In this document: positions 54,862-64,000 of the stretch, in pieces
How positions within the stretch are numbered: the first letter of the stretch is position 1
Layout: every line of letters starts with the position of its first letter
From: Pseudomicrostroma phylloplanum
Taxonomy: Eukaryota; Basidiomycota; Exobasidiomycetes; Microstromatales
Length of the DNA: 64,000 nt
Assembly (NCBI GenBank): GCA_039545275.1
Contig: BCHS01000014.1
Location: 127,930 to 191,929, forward strand
Direction: 5' to 3'
Made by a program: the position numbers and the translations under genes
Notes under the pieces: generated by a model
Told to the model about the DNA's origin: nothing
The model's database searches: none
The model's input: the letters and a program-made list of their open reading frames with translations, nothing else

Positions 54862-55509
54862 TCACTGGCCGCCCCACTTGAGAGCACTGATTCCAGTCAC
54901 TCTCCTCCACCCCTGCCAGTCCTCTCCATCGTCGTCGTAGTCCACAAATTGGATCGCTCCGGTCATGAATGCAATGACAATCGAGATGAGCCAAGCCCAC
55001 ATGAAGGCCTTGGCAAACCTCGCCAGAGCCCGTCTTCTCGCTGTGTTCGGGTCGGCAGTGTAGAGGAGCACAGGCGGTATAGCGGAAGCGGGTGGGCCAG
55101 GCGCCACTCGCATAGTGTGGGGTGAATTGGGATCTTGGATGTAGACGATGCGATGCGGGGCTCCTGGTACTGGAGCATGCACAGCGTACGACCCTGCGGG
55201 CTGGGATGATCCAGGTGGCAGAGGCGGCGGTGGCAGGTGGCGATTCTGTGCCGATGCTTCATTGTGCGCTGCAATCGATTCAGCGACCGCCTGATCATAC
55301 GTGGGAATCTCTCCACCTTGAGCCTTGCTGTCGTCGTTGCCATGGGATGAACTTGGTGGCGGAGGCTTAGCCGCTGCCGGTTGAGGCGGTTGCGGGGGCA
55401 TGGCAGAGGAGCCCTGGTTCGCTGCTGAGGAGGAAGTGGCCGGCCAAGATTCGTATCCGCCGTTGGGCGCTGTTGACGAAGTGGATGACTGAGGTGGCTG
55501 ATGAGCCAT
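54862..55509 (-). CDS. Small proline-rich membrane-anchored protein, unknown function
   Basis: An intronless frame of 215 residues. The first 120 are rich in Pro, Ser, Gln and Ala, with EIPTYDQAVAESIAAHNEAS in the middle, a segment that resembles the Tyr-containing helices of fungal ubiquitin-ligase adaptors. A more conserved-looking part follows (PHRIVYIQDPNSPHTMRVAP, then PPVLLYTADPNTARRRALAR). One membrane helix, FMWAWLISIVIAFMTGAIQF, lies near residue 175, followed by an acidic tail (DYDDDGEDWQGWRR). No enzyme motif is seen. It lies head to head with tubulin cofactor D. I do not recognise the family; an ER or Golgi tail-anchored protein is a guess from topology. Confidence 0.72.
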   Translation of the reverse strand: MAHQPPQSSTSSTAPNGGYESWPATSSSAANQGSSAMPPQPPQPAAAKPPPPSSSHGNDDSKAQGGEIPTYDQAVAESIAAHNEASAQNRHLPPPPLPPGSSQPAGSYAVHAPVPGAPHRIVYIQDPNSPHTMRVAPGPPASAIPPVLLYTADPNTARRRALARFAKAFMWAWLISIVIAFMTGAIQFVDYDDDGEDWQGWRRVTGISALKWGGQ

Positions 55510-55975
55510 AGTTGGGCGGCGTGTAAAAGCAAAGATGCTCGCTGATGATAGTGGTGAGGATAGAGACGCAAGATGGAAGGGGAAAGAGGCTCCCCCGTCG
55601 GTCTGCTAAGCATTGCAGTGAATGTAGGGCCGTTTGCTCTGCTTCGCCCTGGCTGCGTGCGTGGATGCCGTCGGCTATGCCTTTCCGAAGGCGGCTGAGC
55701 AAGTTTCCTTGACTTGACTGGTGCTGCTGCTCCTCTGCTCCACCTGCGCCTCCTGCATCCCTTTTCTCCTTTCGGCCGTTGTCTCCGGGCATCGGAGACC
55801 CAAATTCAGCGGATCTCTACAACCGTCCTTCCGACTCCGACTCATAAGCTTCCGTTCCTTAGCTCGCTCGCCCCGCCTGCCCGAATTGTGGTACCTACGC
55901 ACTTCCGTCGAGGCTTGGCTGCTCGGGGGTTGTTCTGCACTTCTTCCTGGTCCGCGGTTCAGCGAGCACTCGGTC
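55510..55975. promoter_or_regulatory. Divergent promoter between the small membrane protein and TBCD
   Basis: 466 bases separate the two start codons. The right half is CT-rich on the plus strand. In-frame codons upstream of 55976 also stay open back to an ATG at 55721, but the sequence looks like leader. Confidence 0.5.
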
Positions 55976-57079
55976 ATGTCTGGCAATCCATTGCCAACGG
56001 ACAGTAGCCAGCATGGATACCCTCCCCCTGGTCAACGCCAGCCATTCGACGACGGCGGTGGCATCATCGACGAGACCGACGATGTCAATCTCTCGCGCTT
56101 CTCTCGTGCTACCGAGTTCCTCTCGCTGCTGCACAGCTTTCTGGCCAGCGACGGCGAGTCTGCGGCCTCGACGTCGACATTGACGCCCAAGGACAAGATA
56201 CTTCCACAACTGCGGACCATTCTCGATGAGTACCAAGAGCAATCGTACCTCCTCGACCCTCACCTCGAGGCTATGGTCACGCCTCCTGTCCAAGCGCTAC
56301 AGCGGGCAGTCAAAAGCCGGCGCGACCTCACCACCAAAAACGAGGACGTCTGCCGCATCGCCCGCCTACTCTACTCTTACGCCAAGGTCAGGGGGTACAA
56401 AACCATCCTGCGCTTCTTCCCGCATGAGGTGGGAGATGTGATACCCACTGTAGAGGCGCTTCGGCATTTCCAACAGCAGGAGGCCAACACGTCCGATACC
56501 TGGGAGCTACGCTACGTCTTGCTCCTATGGCTCTCTCTGGTCTGTATGATCCCCTTCGACCTCAAGAACTTCTCTGGGACAATAGCAGACGAGATCGTCA
56601 CCATCTGCCAGATGTTTCTTGAGAGCCCCGGTAAAGAGAGGGACGCGGCTGCCATTACGCTTGGGAAACTCTTCCAGCGCAGAGATACTGCCCAGACTCA
56701 GCTCCCCGCTTATATCAAGTGGTGTCAAGAGCAGCTTTCGCCTGAAGCCAGGCCCTCGCCCTTCCTGGCTACAGGCATCTTTCAGACGCTCTGTGAGATT
56801 CTCAAGAACCCCAGCCCGAATCTGGTGCAGCCGTACTTTGACCAGATTCAGTCACTCGTCTCACTGGGAGAGTATGGAGAGGAAGACTCAGAGGCGCTGA
56901 AAAGACTGAGATCCAACGGCTTGGTGAACAAGCTGCGTGGAAAGCTCGCGACGAGAATGGCTCTGACACTTCTTCGGCCGAGGAAGAACGGGCGTGCAGT
57001 AGCTCGGAGACTGCTAGGTGGTAGCAGTGGGAGAGCTGCGGGCGCATCACAGGGACGGGAGACGGAAGGGGCGCAACAG

Positions 57080-57116
<37 letters not shown>

Positions 57117-59963
57117 TACCCCCTTCCATCGACGCCTATATCTCTCAGCTCCTGAAAGGTCTGCAAGACAAGGACACGCTCGTCCGCTACTCGTCTGCAA
57201 AGGGACTAGCACGTATCTGCGAGAGGCTACCAGGCTTCTTCATCGACCAGGTCGCAGATGCCGTTACCGACCTGTTTCAGATCAATGTCCTGACGCTCAA
57301 AGATGGAAGCCAGGATTACAGCGCCGTCTCAGAGTTCACCTGGCAGGGAGCATGTCTGGGTCTGGCTGAGATGGGCCGCAGAGGGCTGCTGAGCGAGGCA
57401 ACTCTGGGCGAACAGCTGGAGTGGGTGAAGAAGGTGAGTGCGCGAAGAGATCGGACCAGACAGAAGGATACAGAATGCCGACTCCTGCCCTCCCTTCACA
57501 GTCACTCTTCTTCGACATTCGGCGAGGATCGCACTCCATTGGCTCCTCCGTCCGCGACGCCGCGTGCTACGTCCTCTGGGCTCTCTCACGCTCCTACCCC
57601 TCCGCTGCGCTCACCCATCATGCCCTCTCTCTCGCTCAACATCTGATCACTGTTGGACTCCTTGATCGCGAAGTAGCCATCAGGCGAGCCGCCTCTGCAG
57701 CTTTTCAAGAATGCGTGGGCCGCTGGGGCCTCTTCCCGCATGGGATCGCCGTCGTGGGTAAGACCGACTTCTTTTCCGTGGGTGTCAGGAGAGTGGCTTT
57801 TCTAGAGGCCCTCCCGTTCGTGGCTTCTCACGAAGAGTACCGGTCGTTCTTGATTGAGACGCTGCTGCAAAGAACAATTGTGCATTGGGACCCAGCTATG
57901 CGGGAGCTGGGAGCGAAAGCAGTGTCCAAAGTGGCTCGGCTGGACTTGCCAAGAATCGTGCCGGAGGTCGTGGGGAAAGTTGAAGGCAATTGCACTTCTA
58001 GAGACTCGACCATACTCCCCGGCACGTTGCTAGCCCTCGCCGAGGTAGGGCAGCTGTGTGGAGACTGCACCGGCGACGCGGAAGGGGACGCGACTCTCCT
58101 CGCTATTCAACGCAAGATCTTCGCACTGCTCGACATCGTGCCGAGGACCACATTTCGATCGCTCGGCGGCGCCCTGGTTCTCGAAGCAGCGTGTGGACTC
58201 ATCGCCGCGACAGCGTCCAAGCAAGCGCTCGCCTATTCGACCTCCTCAGCGAGCCCACCAACGTACGACGTCTTCATCGATGCCGCCCTCGCTCGGCGGG
58301 AAGAGACGGTCCACGTAGCAGCTGCCTCTGCGCTCGAAGTCATCAGTCGGCTCGCCGACTGCAGTGAGCGGGTGATCAAGGTCATTAGTGCTCCGAAGAC
58401 TTGGAAAGCTTTTGGCCCTTCACAGCAGCAGAGCTTTGCACTCGCTCTCGGGTCGATACACTATCACAAGGAAGAAGCGCGGGCTGAAGCAGAGGGAGGC
58501 GGAACCAAGGGGCCGCTACTCCACCGCTCCCTGCGGTTCCTCCTTGCGCTGGTGACAGTCAAGCCTGGCAGCTCTATCTACTCGACTCACATCGAGACGC
58601 GGCGCAATGCCTACATCTCTCTTGTTGCCGTCCTGCAGCGAGTAGGTAACGATCTTTCCCAGCGAATTACTCCGCAGCTGGGGCAAGCAGTATTGCAAGC
58701 CCTAGTAGATGCTCTTTCGGACTATACCACAGATCAAAGGGGCGATGTCGGATCCTGGGTGAGAGTCGCCGCCATGCGAGGATTGACCACAATGGTAGCA
58801 CAACACAGAGGCCTCTTCCATGGCGGCATCCTGCAAGGCAACGCAGACGTGCAGGTGTGGCTTCCTGAAGAGCTCTTCCAGGCCATCGTGTCTGGTATAA
58901 GCAAGCAGGTCATGGAGCGCATCGACAATGTCCGCATCGAGGCCGTCGGGCATCTCCTCTCTCTTTATTGTCAACATCCCGACGCAGGAGAAGCAGACCC
59001 GGTGTGCTTTCCTCAACCTCACGGTCGGGAGTATATCATGCAAGCTTTCTTCCCCAATAGCACCTCGATGACTCTCACATCGCACACGCAGATTGCCCCA
59101 GAGGTAGTGCGCAGCCCCTCTCTCCTCTTCCCACGCCTCGTCACGCTCCTCCTCATAGAAGCGTACCGACCACACCTGCTCAGTGGACTCCTGCAGACCC
59201 TCTCCTCGCGCGTCGACGTCGCGCTGCGCACCGTCGGTCCTTCGCTGGTGGACTTTGCGCTAGCGGACCATGAGACGTACGGCGCGCGAGAGGTGTGGAG
59301 GGATCTGCTGCAGGTGGCTGAGGGAAGGGAGGCGAAACTTGTTGGTGGAGGGATGATGGGGATGAGTCTCCTGCTGGAGGGAGGGTTGATTGATCTGCTC
59401 GTTGAAGAGCGGGACGGTCAGGCAGACGACGCGGACGCCGCGGACGAAGGCGCAGAGGTGGATCAGAAGGGTGACACTCCGGCCTGGCGGGAGCTATTCG
59501 AGCGGGCCTTGGCCGTTGCGATGCGCAATGTGGGCAAGATCAAGACACACCAGAGGCTCATGCTCTCCTTGTCCCTTGGGATCGACCTGCTGGCTGTGCC
59601 GTTCAAGAGTGTGCAGAGGGACGTGGTGCAGCAGGTAACTGGGGTGTTCCTGGGCCATGCTGAGCCGGCAGTGAGTAGCTTCTCCTTCGCGGGAGCGGGA
59701 GAAGGCAATGGGTTACTCTGGTTGAGAAAGCTGACGCCCTCGCCCTTTTGCACACATGTATCACACAGATCCGACGAGCAGCAGCCGAGAAGCTCTACCT
59801 CGTCCTCACCTCCAGCGATACGCTGCAAGACGGAGAGGGCGAAGGCGGCGAGGAGGTGGAGTCGCTCCTGCTGGAAGTCCCTTGGAGTGAAGAGAGGGAC
59901 TTTGCGGAAGAAGTCACAAAAGTGAAAGAGGGGCTCATGAGATTGATTGAGGGCCCGCAGTGA
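55976..59963 (+). CDS. TBCD: Tubulin-folding cofactor D
   Basis: Exons 55976-57433, 57502-59670 and 59769-59963, all phase 0, give about 1273 residues. The protein is a HEAT/ARM-type helical repeat throughout. Diagnostic segments are KTILRFFPHEVGDVIPTVEA, WELRYVLLLWLSLVCMIPFD, DTLVRYSSAKGLARICERLP and SSVRDAACYVLWALSRSY. These are the most conserved blocks of TBCD, yeast Cin1 and fission yeast Alp1. The protein receives beta-tubulin from cofactor A and joins it with alpha-tubulin bound to cofactor E. About residues 362-380 hold a run of eleven Asp encoded by a GAC repeat. The last exon (RRAAAEKLYLVLTS...EGPQ) is short and follows a 98-base intron. The start at 55976 is chosen because the upstream in-frame extension has leader-like composition. 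Confidence 0.93.
57080..57114 (+). repeat. (GAC)n trinucleotide repeat coding for polyaspartate in TBCD
   Basis: About eleven GAC units in frame, between a Gln-rich stretch and EIPPSIDAYISQLL. It is a candidate length polymorphism. Confidence 0.9.
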
Positions 59964-60044
59964 GATACAAATCCAGGAGGAAGAACCCTCGTATACCATT
60001 ATCATGAGCACAATGTCCTCGTTCGCCTGTGGGGGAAAGAGAGA

Positions 60045-61466
60045 CTACGAAGTGTTCATCCTGAAGGCAGTCTTCTGCACTTGGTTTTTCTGCAGGCAGT
60101 GGCAAAGGCAAGGCGAGAGCATACGTTGTCAGACGTTGCTGTGAGCAATCAGTACGCAAGGACGCCCGTCTCATCCTGTCTTTGCTCCTCACTCACCTCG
60201 AACTTCTGGTACCACTCCTGGCAATCCTCCACCGGAACGACGTTCTCCACGAATCCCTTGAAGGAGTCCTGCTTCTTCTCGAGCATCTTGAGCGCATCTC
60301 CAAACAGTGCTCGTACAGGGCACCTCCCAAAGTCGAACTTGAGATTCTTGTTGTAGCAGTCCGGACCCTGGAGGGAGAGAGGGTGGGTGTGTACACCACA
60401 CGAGGAGATGACACCGTGTGGGCGCACCACTTCGACTGCTGTCTGCAGTGCACTGGGGTGTCCCACGACCTCGAGTGCCACATCTGCTCCCCTGCCTGCA
60501 GTGAGCGACTTGATCTCTGCGAGATAATCGACGGACTTGTCCTGGAAGTTGAACGTCTTTGTCGCTCCGTGCTTCTTGGCGAGCTCCAAGCGGGCGGGAA
60601 CAGAGTCGATTGCGTAGACGTGGTTGAAGAATTCCGTTGCAGAGGTGATGGCGCAGAGGCCAACGGGACCACAGCCGATGACCACGCAGGTCGTCTCCTC
60701 CTTGTGTCCTGCTCCCTCGGCTTGCTCCAGGTGATCCCTCGCCTTCTTGGCAACAAAGTAGCCCGTGGGGAAAATGTCTGCCATGAGGATCAGGATCTCT
60801 TTTGGGATCGTCGTCGGCGCTTGGAAAAGGGTGGACTCGCCCATGGCGATGCGCACGTACTCGGCTTGGGCTCCGTCCAGGAGTGGAGAGCCGATGAGCT
60901 TGGACTTGTCGCAGCGGCCCGTGTGACCGCGGACGCAGTAGAAGCATTCACCGCTGAGGAGAAACAGGCAAGCACGAGTAGGATCGGATGAGCATCAATC
61001 TTGAGACTTGACCTCTCCTTTGCCGCGCTACTCACCAGCTGACGGTAAAGGGGCAGACTACGTAATCTCCTACTTTGAAGCTCTTGACGCCTGATCCCAC
61101 CTCGTGTACGTGTCCTACCAGCTCATGACCCATGACCTGCAAGGCGTTGAGGGCGTTTCGCGTACGATCAGCGCTCCAGATCCTGTCTCGCTTTCATGTT
61201 CTGTGTCCTTTACTCACAAAGCCAAACCCTCCCTTTTGGTGACCTCTGTACACATGCAGCTGAGGGGGAATGATGTAGACCGAGATGACAGGCAACGATC
61301 AGTGTTTGTCCGCCCTTCTCTGCCCCGTCACGCCCGCACTCACATCGCTTCCGCAGAGAGCAGCGAGCTCTACCTTGATGACCACATCGGTGGGGTCCTG
61401 GCAGGTAGGGATGGGTCGCTCCTGCAGCGACACGTCGTGGGCAGCATTGATGACGATGGCCTTCAT
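60045..61466 (-). CDS. Zinc-dependent medium-chain alcohol dehydrogenase (MDR)
   Basis: Five minus-strand exons, 61466-61344, 61259-61218, 61136-61036, 60953-60197 and 60089-60045, give 355 residues. The spliced protein starts MKAIVINAAHDVSLQERPIP and shows CGSDLHVYRGH and GHELVGHV, the catalytic zinc ligands. The structural zinc site is CGECFYCVRGHTGRC, split by intron 3. The Rossmann fold has CVVIGCGPVGLCAI with the acidic AIDS after the next strand. The protein ends KFEKNQVQKTAFRMNTS, and the last 15 codons lie in exon 5. Without that exon, translation would run into VSEEQRQDETG, which does not fit the family. Substrate is not readable: the MDR group includes formaldehyde, sorbitol and general alcohol dehydrogenases. 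It ends 81 bases from TBCD, convergent with it. Confidence 0.88.
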
Positions 61467-62093
61467 GTTGGGCAGAGTGGGTATGGGGTATCTGGTTGTG
61501 AGGTGGTAGAGTGGAGAAGGCGGGCGTCACCTGGGCTTCTCCCATTCTACACTCCCCTCGTCCTTCCCCGCAATTCCCCAGTCCGGGTCATGAGGTCGCC
61601 GGGGCTCGGGGCTCGGCTGTCGTGTGCCCTTGCTTGCCTGCTTCTTCTGCCGGCGAGCCGCGGGGTCGGAACGGAAGGAAGCGGAGCGGAGCAGAGCTAC
61701 ACCCAACCTGCCAGAACGGGGCCGAGGCGCTGGGCCGCCGGACCCTTGTGTCGGGCCAGGCGGGCGGCTGTCTGGTGCATCTGGGCCAGGAGCTGCAATG
61801 CGAGAAATGACGCAGCAAACGCAGCGAGGCAACGCGGGAGACGCAGCGAGATAGGAATAGCAACAAGATGCAACCACGCAAGGCGAGCGGGGAAGGAGAG
61901 ACATCATCATTCATCACCTTCTACCAATTCTTACCTCCTCTCTCAAAATTCCATTATAGAGTAGGGTAGAGTAGTAGACTACAGCGCAGCACAAAGCAGC
62001 ACCATCAGCAGCACGTTCTAGCACTTCTTTCATCCATCCTCGGCCTTCCACCCACGCCTACCTCTTCCGACCGCTGCATCATCCGCACACGCA
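61467..62093. promoter_or_regulatory. Divergent promoter between the MDR dehydrogenase and the MATE transporter
   Basis: 627 bases between the two starts. It contains GAGTAGGGTAGAGTAGTAG near 61957-61975 and CT-rich leader sequence for the plus-strand gene. Frames on both strands lack family resemblance. Confidence 0.5.
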
Positions 62094-64000
62094 ATGTCTT
62101 TCCCTAACCGATTCGGTTCATGTGAGCATCTCTCAGCCGGACGCGCATATATCGTGCCCATCTACTGACTATCCCTGCCCTCCACGCCCTCTCTCTCACA
62201 GCCCCTGCTCTCCCACGAGATTACGGCCTGGTTCAGTCCACTTCCTACACCCCCTCGAGCACAATTGACGAGGAAGATTACGAAGACGAGCAAGAAGAAG
62301 GAGCCGCGGTCCGGCGCGCAGACGATCAATCCTCCCTGGCTCCCACGGCTGACGAGAGCGATAATGACGAAGCGGGCGAATCCGCCGTAAGCTCTAGCCA
62401 TGGAGGTGATGACAACATGTCTCAGCTCAGCATGTCACACGCTTCCGACGCAGCCGCCACCACACCTCGCGCATCCAGCAGGACCCGTGCAAAGTCAGCG
62501 GCCAGAGGCAGAAGTGCGTCCACCAATGGTGGTGTCGCCGGGTCGCACTTCAGTCGGAGAGCAAGCAACACTAGCGCCAGCGGCCACCATGAGCCTGCGG
62601 GCCATCATGAGCACGGGGGCATCGCTAGTAGTCTCCTCTCCGCATCCTTCCTCCTCGGTGGGGAACCGCTTCAACCCCCTCGGACTGCTGATCTTCGCAA
62701 CGAAAGCGAGGCTGCCGAAGCAGGCGATCTTGAAGCTTGGGAAGACAACGACCCTACGCCCATGCCCAACCGCTTTCCGGGAGGCCAAGACGGCTGGCTC
62801 ACCCGGCCTCCTATCACCCGGCCCAGCGAGACCACTTCGCTCCTCAGTCAGCGGACACCAAGCGGTCACAGCTATGCCTCCGTCACTGGCAATGGCGACC
62901 ATCATGCCTCCGGCTCCGCCGCCCCTCCTCACCACCATCATTCCAACCCGCATGCTAGCGGTCTCCTCCCATCTGGCAGCGCATGGGCCAATATGGGCAA
63001 CCTCGCGCAACCCATGCCTCCCCCGCTCGCTGTCATCGACGAGATTGAGCACGAGGCCCCGACGGACAATGTGCCTCGTCGCGAGCTCTGGATCCTGACC
63101 AAGTACTCCCTGCCGGTTTGGGGTACCCATTTGCTGGAGCTGTCCTTGAACGTCGTGTCGGTCTTCTCCATTGGCCACCTGGGAACCACGCAGCTGGCCG
63201 CTGCTTCTCTTTCCTCGATGACCGCCAACGTCACTGCCTTTTCCCTCCTCTCTGGGTTCATCTCCGCCCTGGACTCGCTGCTACCGCCTGCATTCACACA
63301 GCAACCCAAGCGAGTGGGCGTATACACGCAAAGCATGGCCATCATCGTCTTTGCGCTGTGCTTCCCCATTGCACTGGTGTGGCTCAATGCCGAGCGCGTC
63401 CTCCTTGCCCTTGGACAGGACAAGGAAGTGGCCCGCCTCAGTGGTCTCTACCTCAAGGTGATGCTGCCTGGTGTGCCCGCGTATGCCGGCTTTGAAGTCT
63501 GCCGACGTTACCTGCAGGCGCAGGGCCTGATGAGCGCCTCGACGATGGTCCTCCTGCTGGTCTCGCCGCTCAATGCTTTCCTCAATTGGCTGCTGGTGTG
63601 GGGTCCAGACTCGGTGCGTCTGGGCTTCGTGGGTGCTCCTCTAGCCTCGGCGATTTCCAACTGGATCATGTTCATCCTAGCCATTGGGCAGTGCTACCTT
63701 ACCCCACGCACAGCCTGGGGCGGCTTCTCTCTCACCTCGGCGCTCAAAAGGACGAACATGGCGCCCTGTCTCTCCCTCGGCTTTTACGGCTTCCTCGCCA
63801 TCTCTTCCGAATGGTGGGCATGGGAGATTAGCTCCCTGATCACCTCGATGCTCGGCACCACTCCCCTCGCGGCGCAATCTGTGCTCCTGGTCTGCTCCTC
63901 CATCTTCTACCAGCAGCCCTTTGCCATCTCCGTCGCCGCCGCGGTGCGCATCGGCAACCTCCTCGGAGCTCTCAAACCCTACGAAGCGCAGGCGTCGTCG
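62094..64000 (+). CDS. MATE family multidrug/toxin-extrusion transporter, 3-prime end beyond the window
   Basis: Exon 1 (62094-62121) encodes MSFPNRFGS plus one base. Exon 2 starts at 62202 and stays open to the window end, giving at least 609 residues. The first 300 are disordered: acidic, Ser/Ala-rich and His-rich (HHHHSNPHASG). The membrane part begins RRELWILTKYSLPVWGTHLL, followed by SIGHLGTTQLAAASLSSM, GFISALDSLLPPAF and KVMLPGVPAYAGFEVCRRYL with QAQGLMSASTM. These are the conserved blocks of eukaryotic MATE antiporters, which export organic cations or metabolites using H+ or Na+ gradients at the plasma membrane or vacuole. About seven of twelve helices lie inside the window. Exon 2 has no stop before 64000. 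The family is firm; the substrate is unknown. Confidence 0.9.

Noticed and set aside
60149..60196. C-terminus VSEEQRQDETGVLAY of the MDR enzyme
   Set aside because: It is translation of intron 4 after a GTGAGT donor; the spliced end matches the family.
62400..63098. 232-residue plus-strand frame and the minus-strand frame 62495-63178
   Set aside because: Both overlap the MATE exon, whose frame gives family motifs and stays open to the window end.

Overview
The window is a gene-dense piece of a fungal nuclear genome, most likely a basidiomycete and probably Ustilaginomycotina. The basis is short GT-AG introns (mostly 68 to 130 bases, few per gene), GC-rich sequence with CT-rich leaders, and the protein families present: a fungal phytochrome histidine kinase, an ENA-type Na+/K+ ATPase, ERG24, a Vnx1-type exchanger and a PalI/Rim9 protein. 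The genus cannot be fixed from sequence alone. I see no transposon, CRISPR array or virus-like element. There is one 50-N assembly gap at 7087-7136 inside poly-C tracts.

Layout. 1-14 kb: phytochrome (1273-5902 +), ENA-type P-type ATPase (7195-10607 +), the twin CX9C protein Cox23 (10979-11442 -) and a prenylcysteine oxidase/lyase (11758-13651 +). 14-20 kb: delta(14)-sterol reductase ERG24 (14208-16459 +) with a 14-base first coding exon, a 58-residue mitochondrial bL33 (17169-17568 -), an intron-containing tRNA-His (17779-17883 +) and a TATA-driven Gly/His/Pro-rich disordered protein (18539-20011 +). 20-35 kb: a 2.6-kb non-coding stretch, a Sok1/TCP11 protein (22619-27051 +), an MBOAT wax-synthase-like acyltransferase (27690-29126 +) and a Vnx1-type cation/H+ exchanger (29863-35015 +).

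35-49 kb: a RING-PH-VWA protein with the domain order of the Far1/Ste5 pheromone MAPK scaffolds (35568-41509 -), a tentative GatC-like reading frame (42009-42543 +), a Red1/ZFC3H1-like CCCH protein spliced through a 14-base microexon (44344-46672 -) and the SDH assembly factor SDHAF2/Sdh5 carrying a tandem 63-residue duplication (47197-48276 +). 49-64 kb: PalI/Rim9 (49117-51063 +), an aspartic-protease-like membrane protein whose first catalytic Asp is replaced (51668-54015 -), a small proline-rich membrane protein (54862-55509 -), tubulin cofactor D (55976-59963 +), a zinc MDR dehydrogenase in five exons (60045-61466 -) and a MATE transporter that runs off the window end (62094-64000 +).

Most genes are housekeeping or signalling genes without an operon-like relationship. 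One loose theme is ion and pH homeostasis: the ENA pump, the vacuolar Vnx1-type exchanger and the PalI/Rim9 pH sensor lie in the same 50 kb. Another is mitochondrial assembly: Cox23, bL33m, SDHAF2 and possibly GatC. Gene structures were assembled by hand from splice-site consensus, phase agreement and protein-family continuity. No search was run, so every family name is recognition from motifs.
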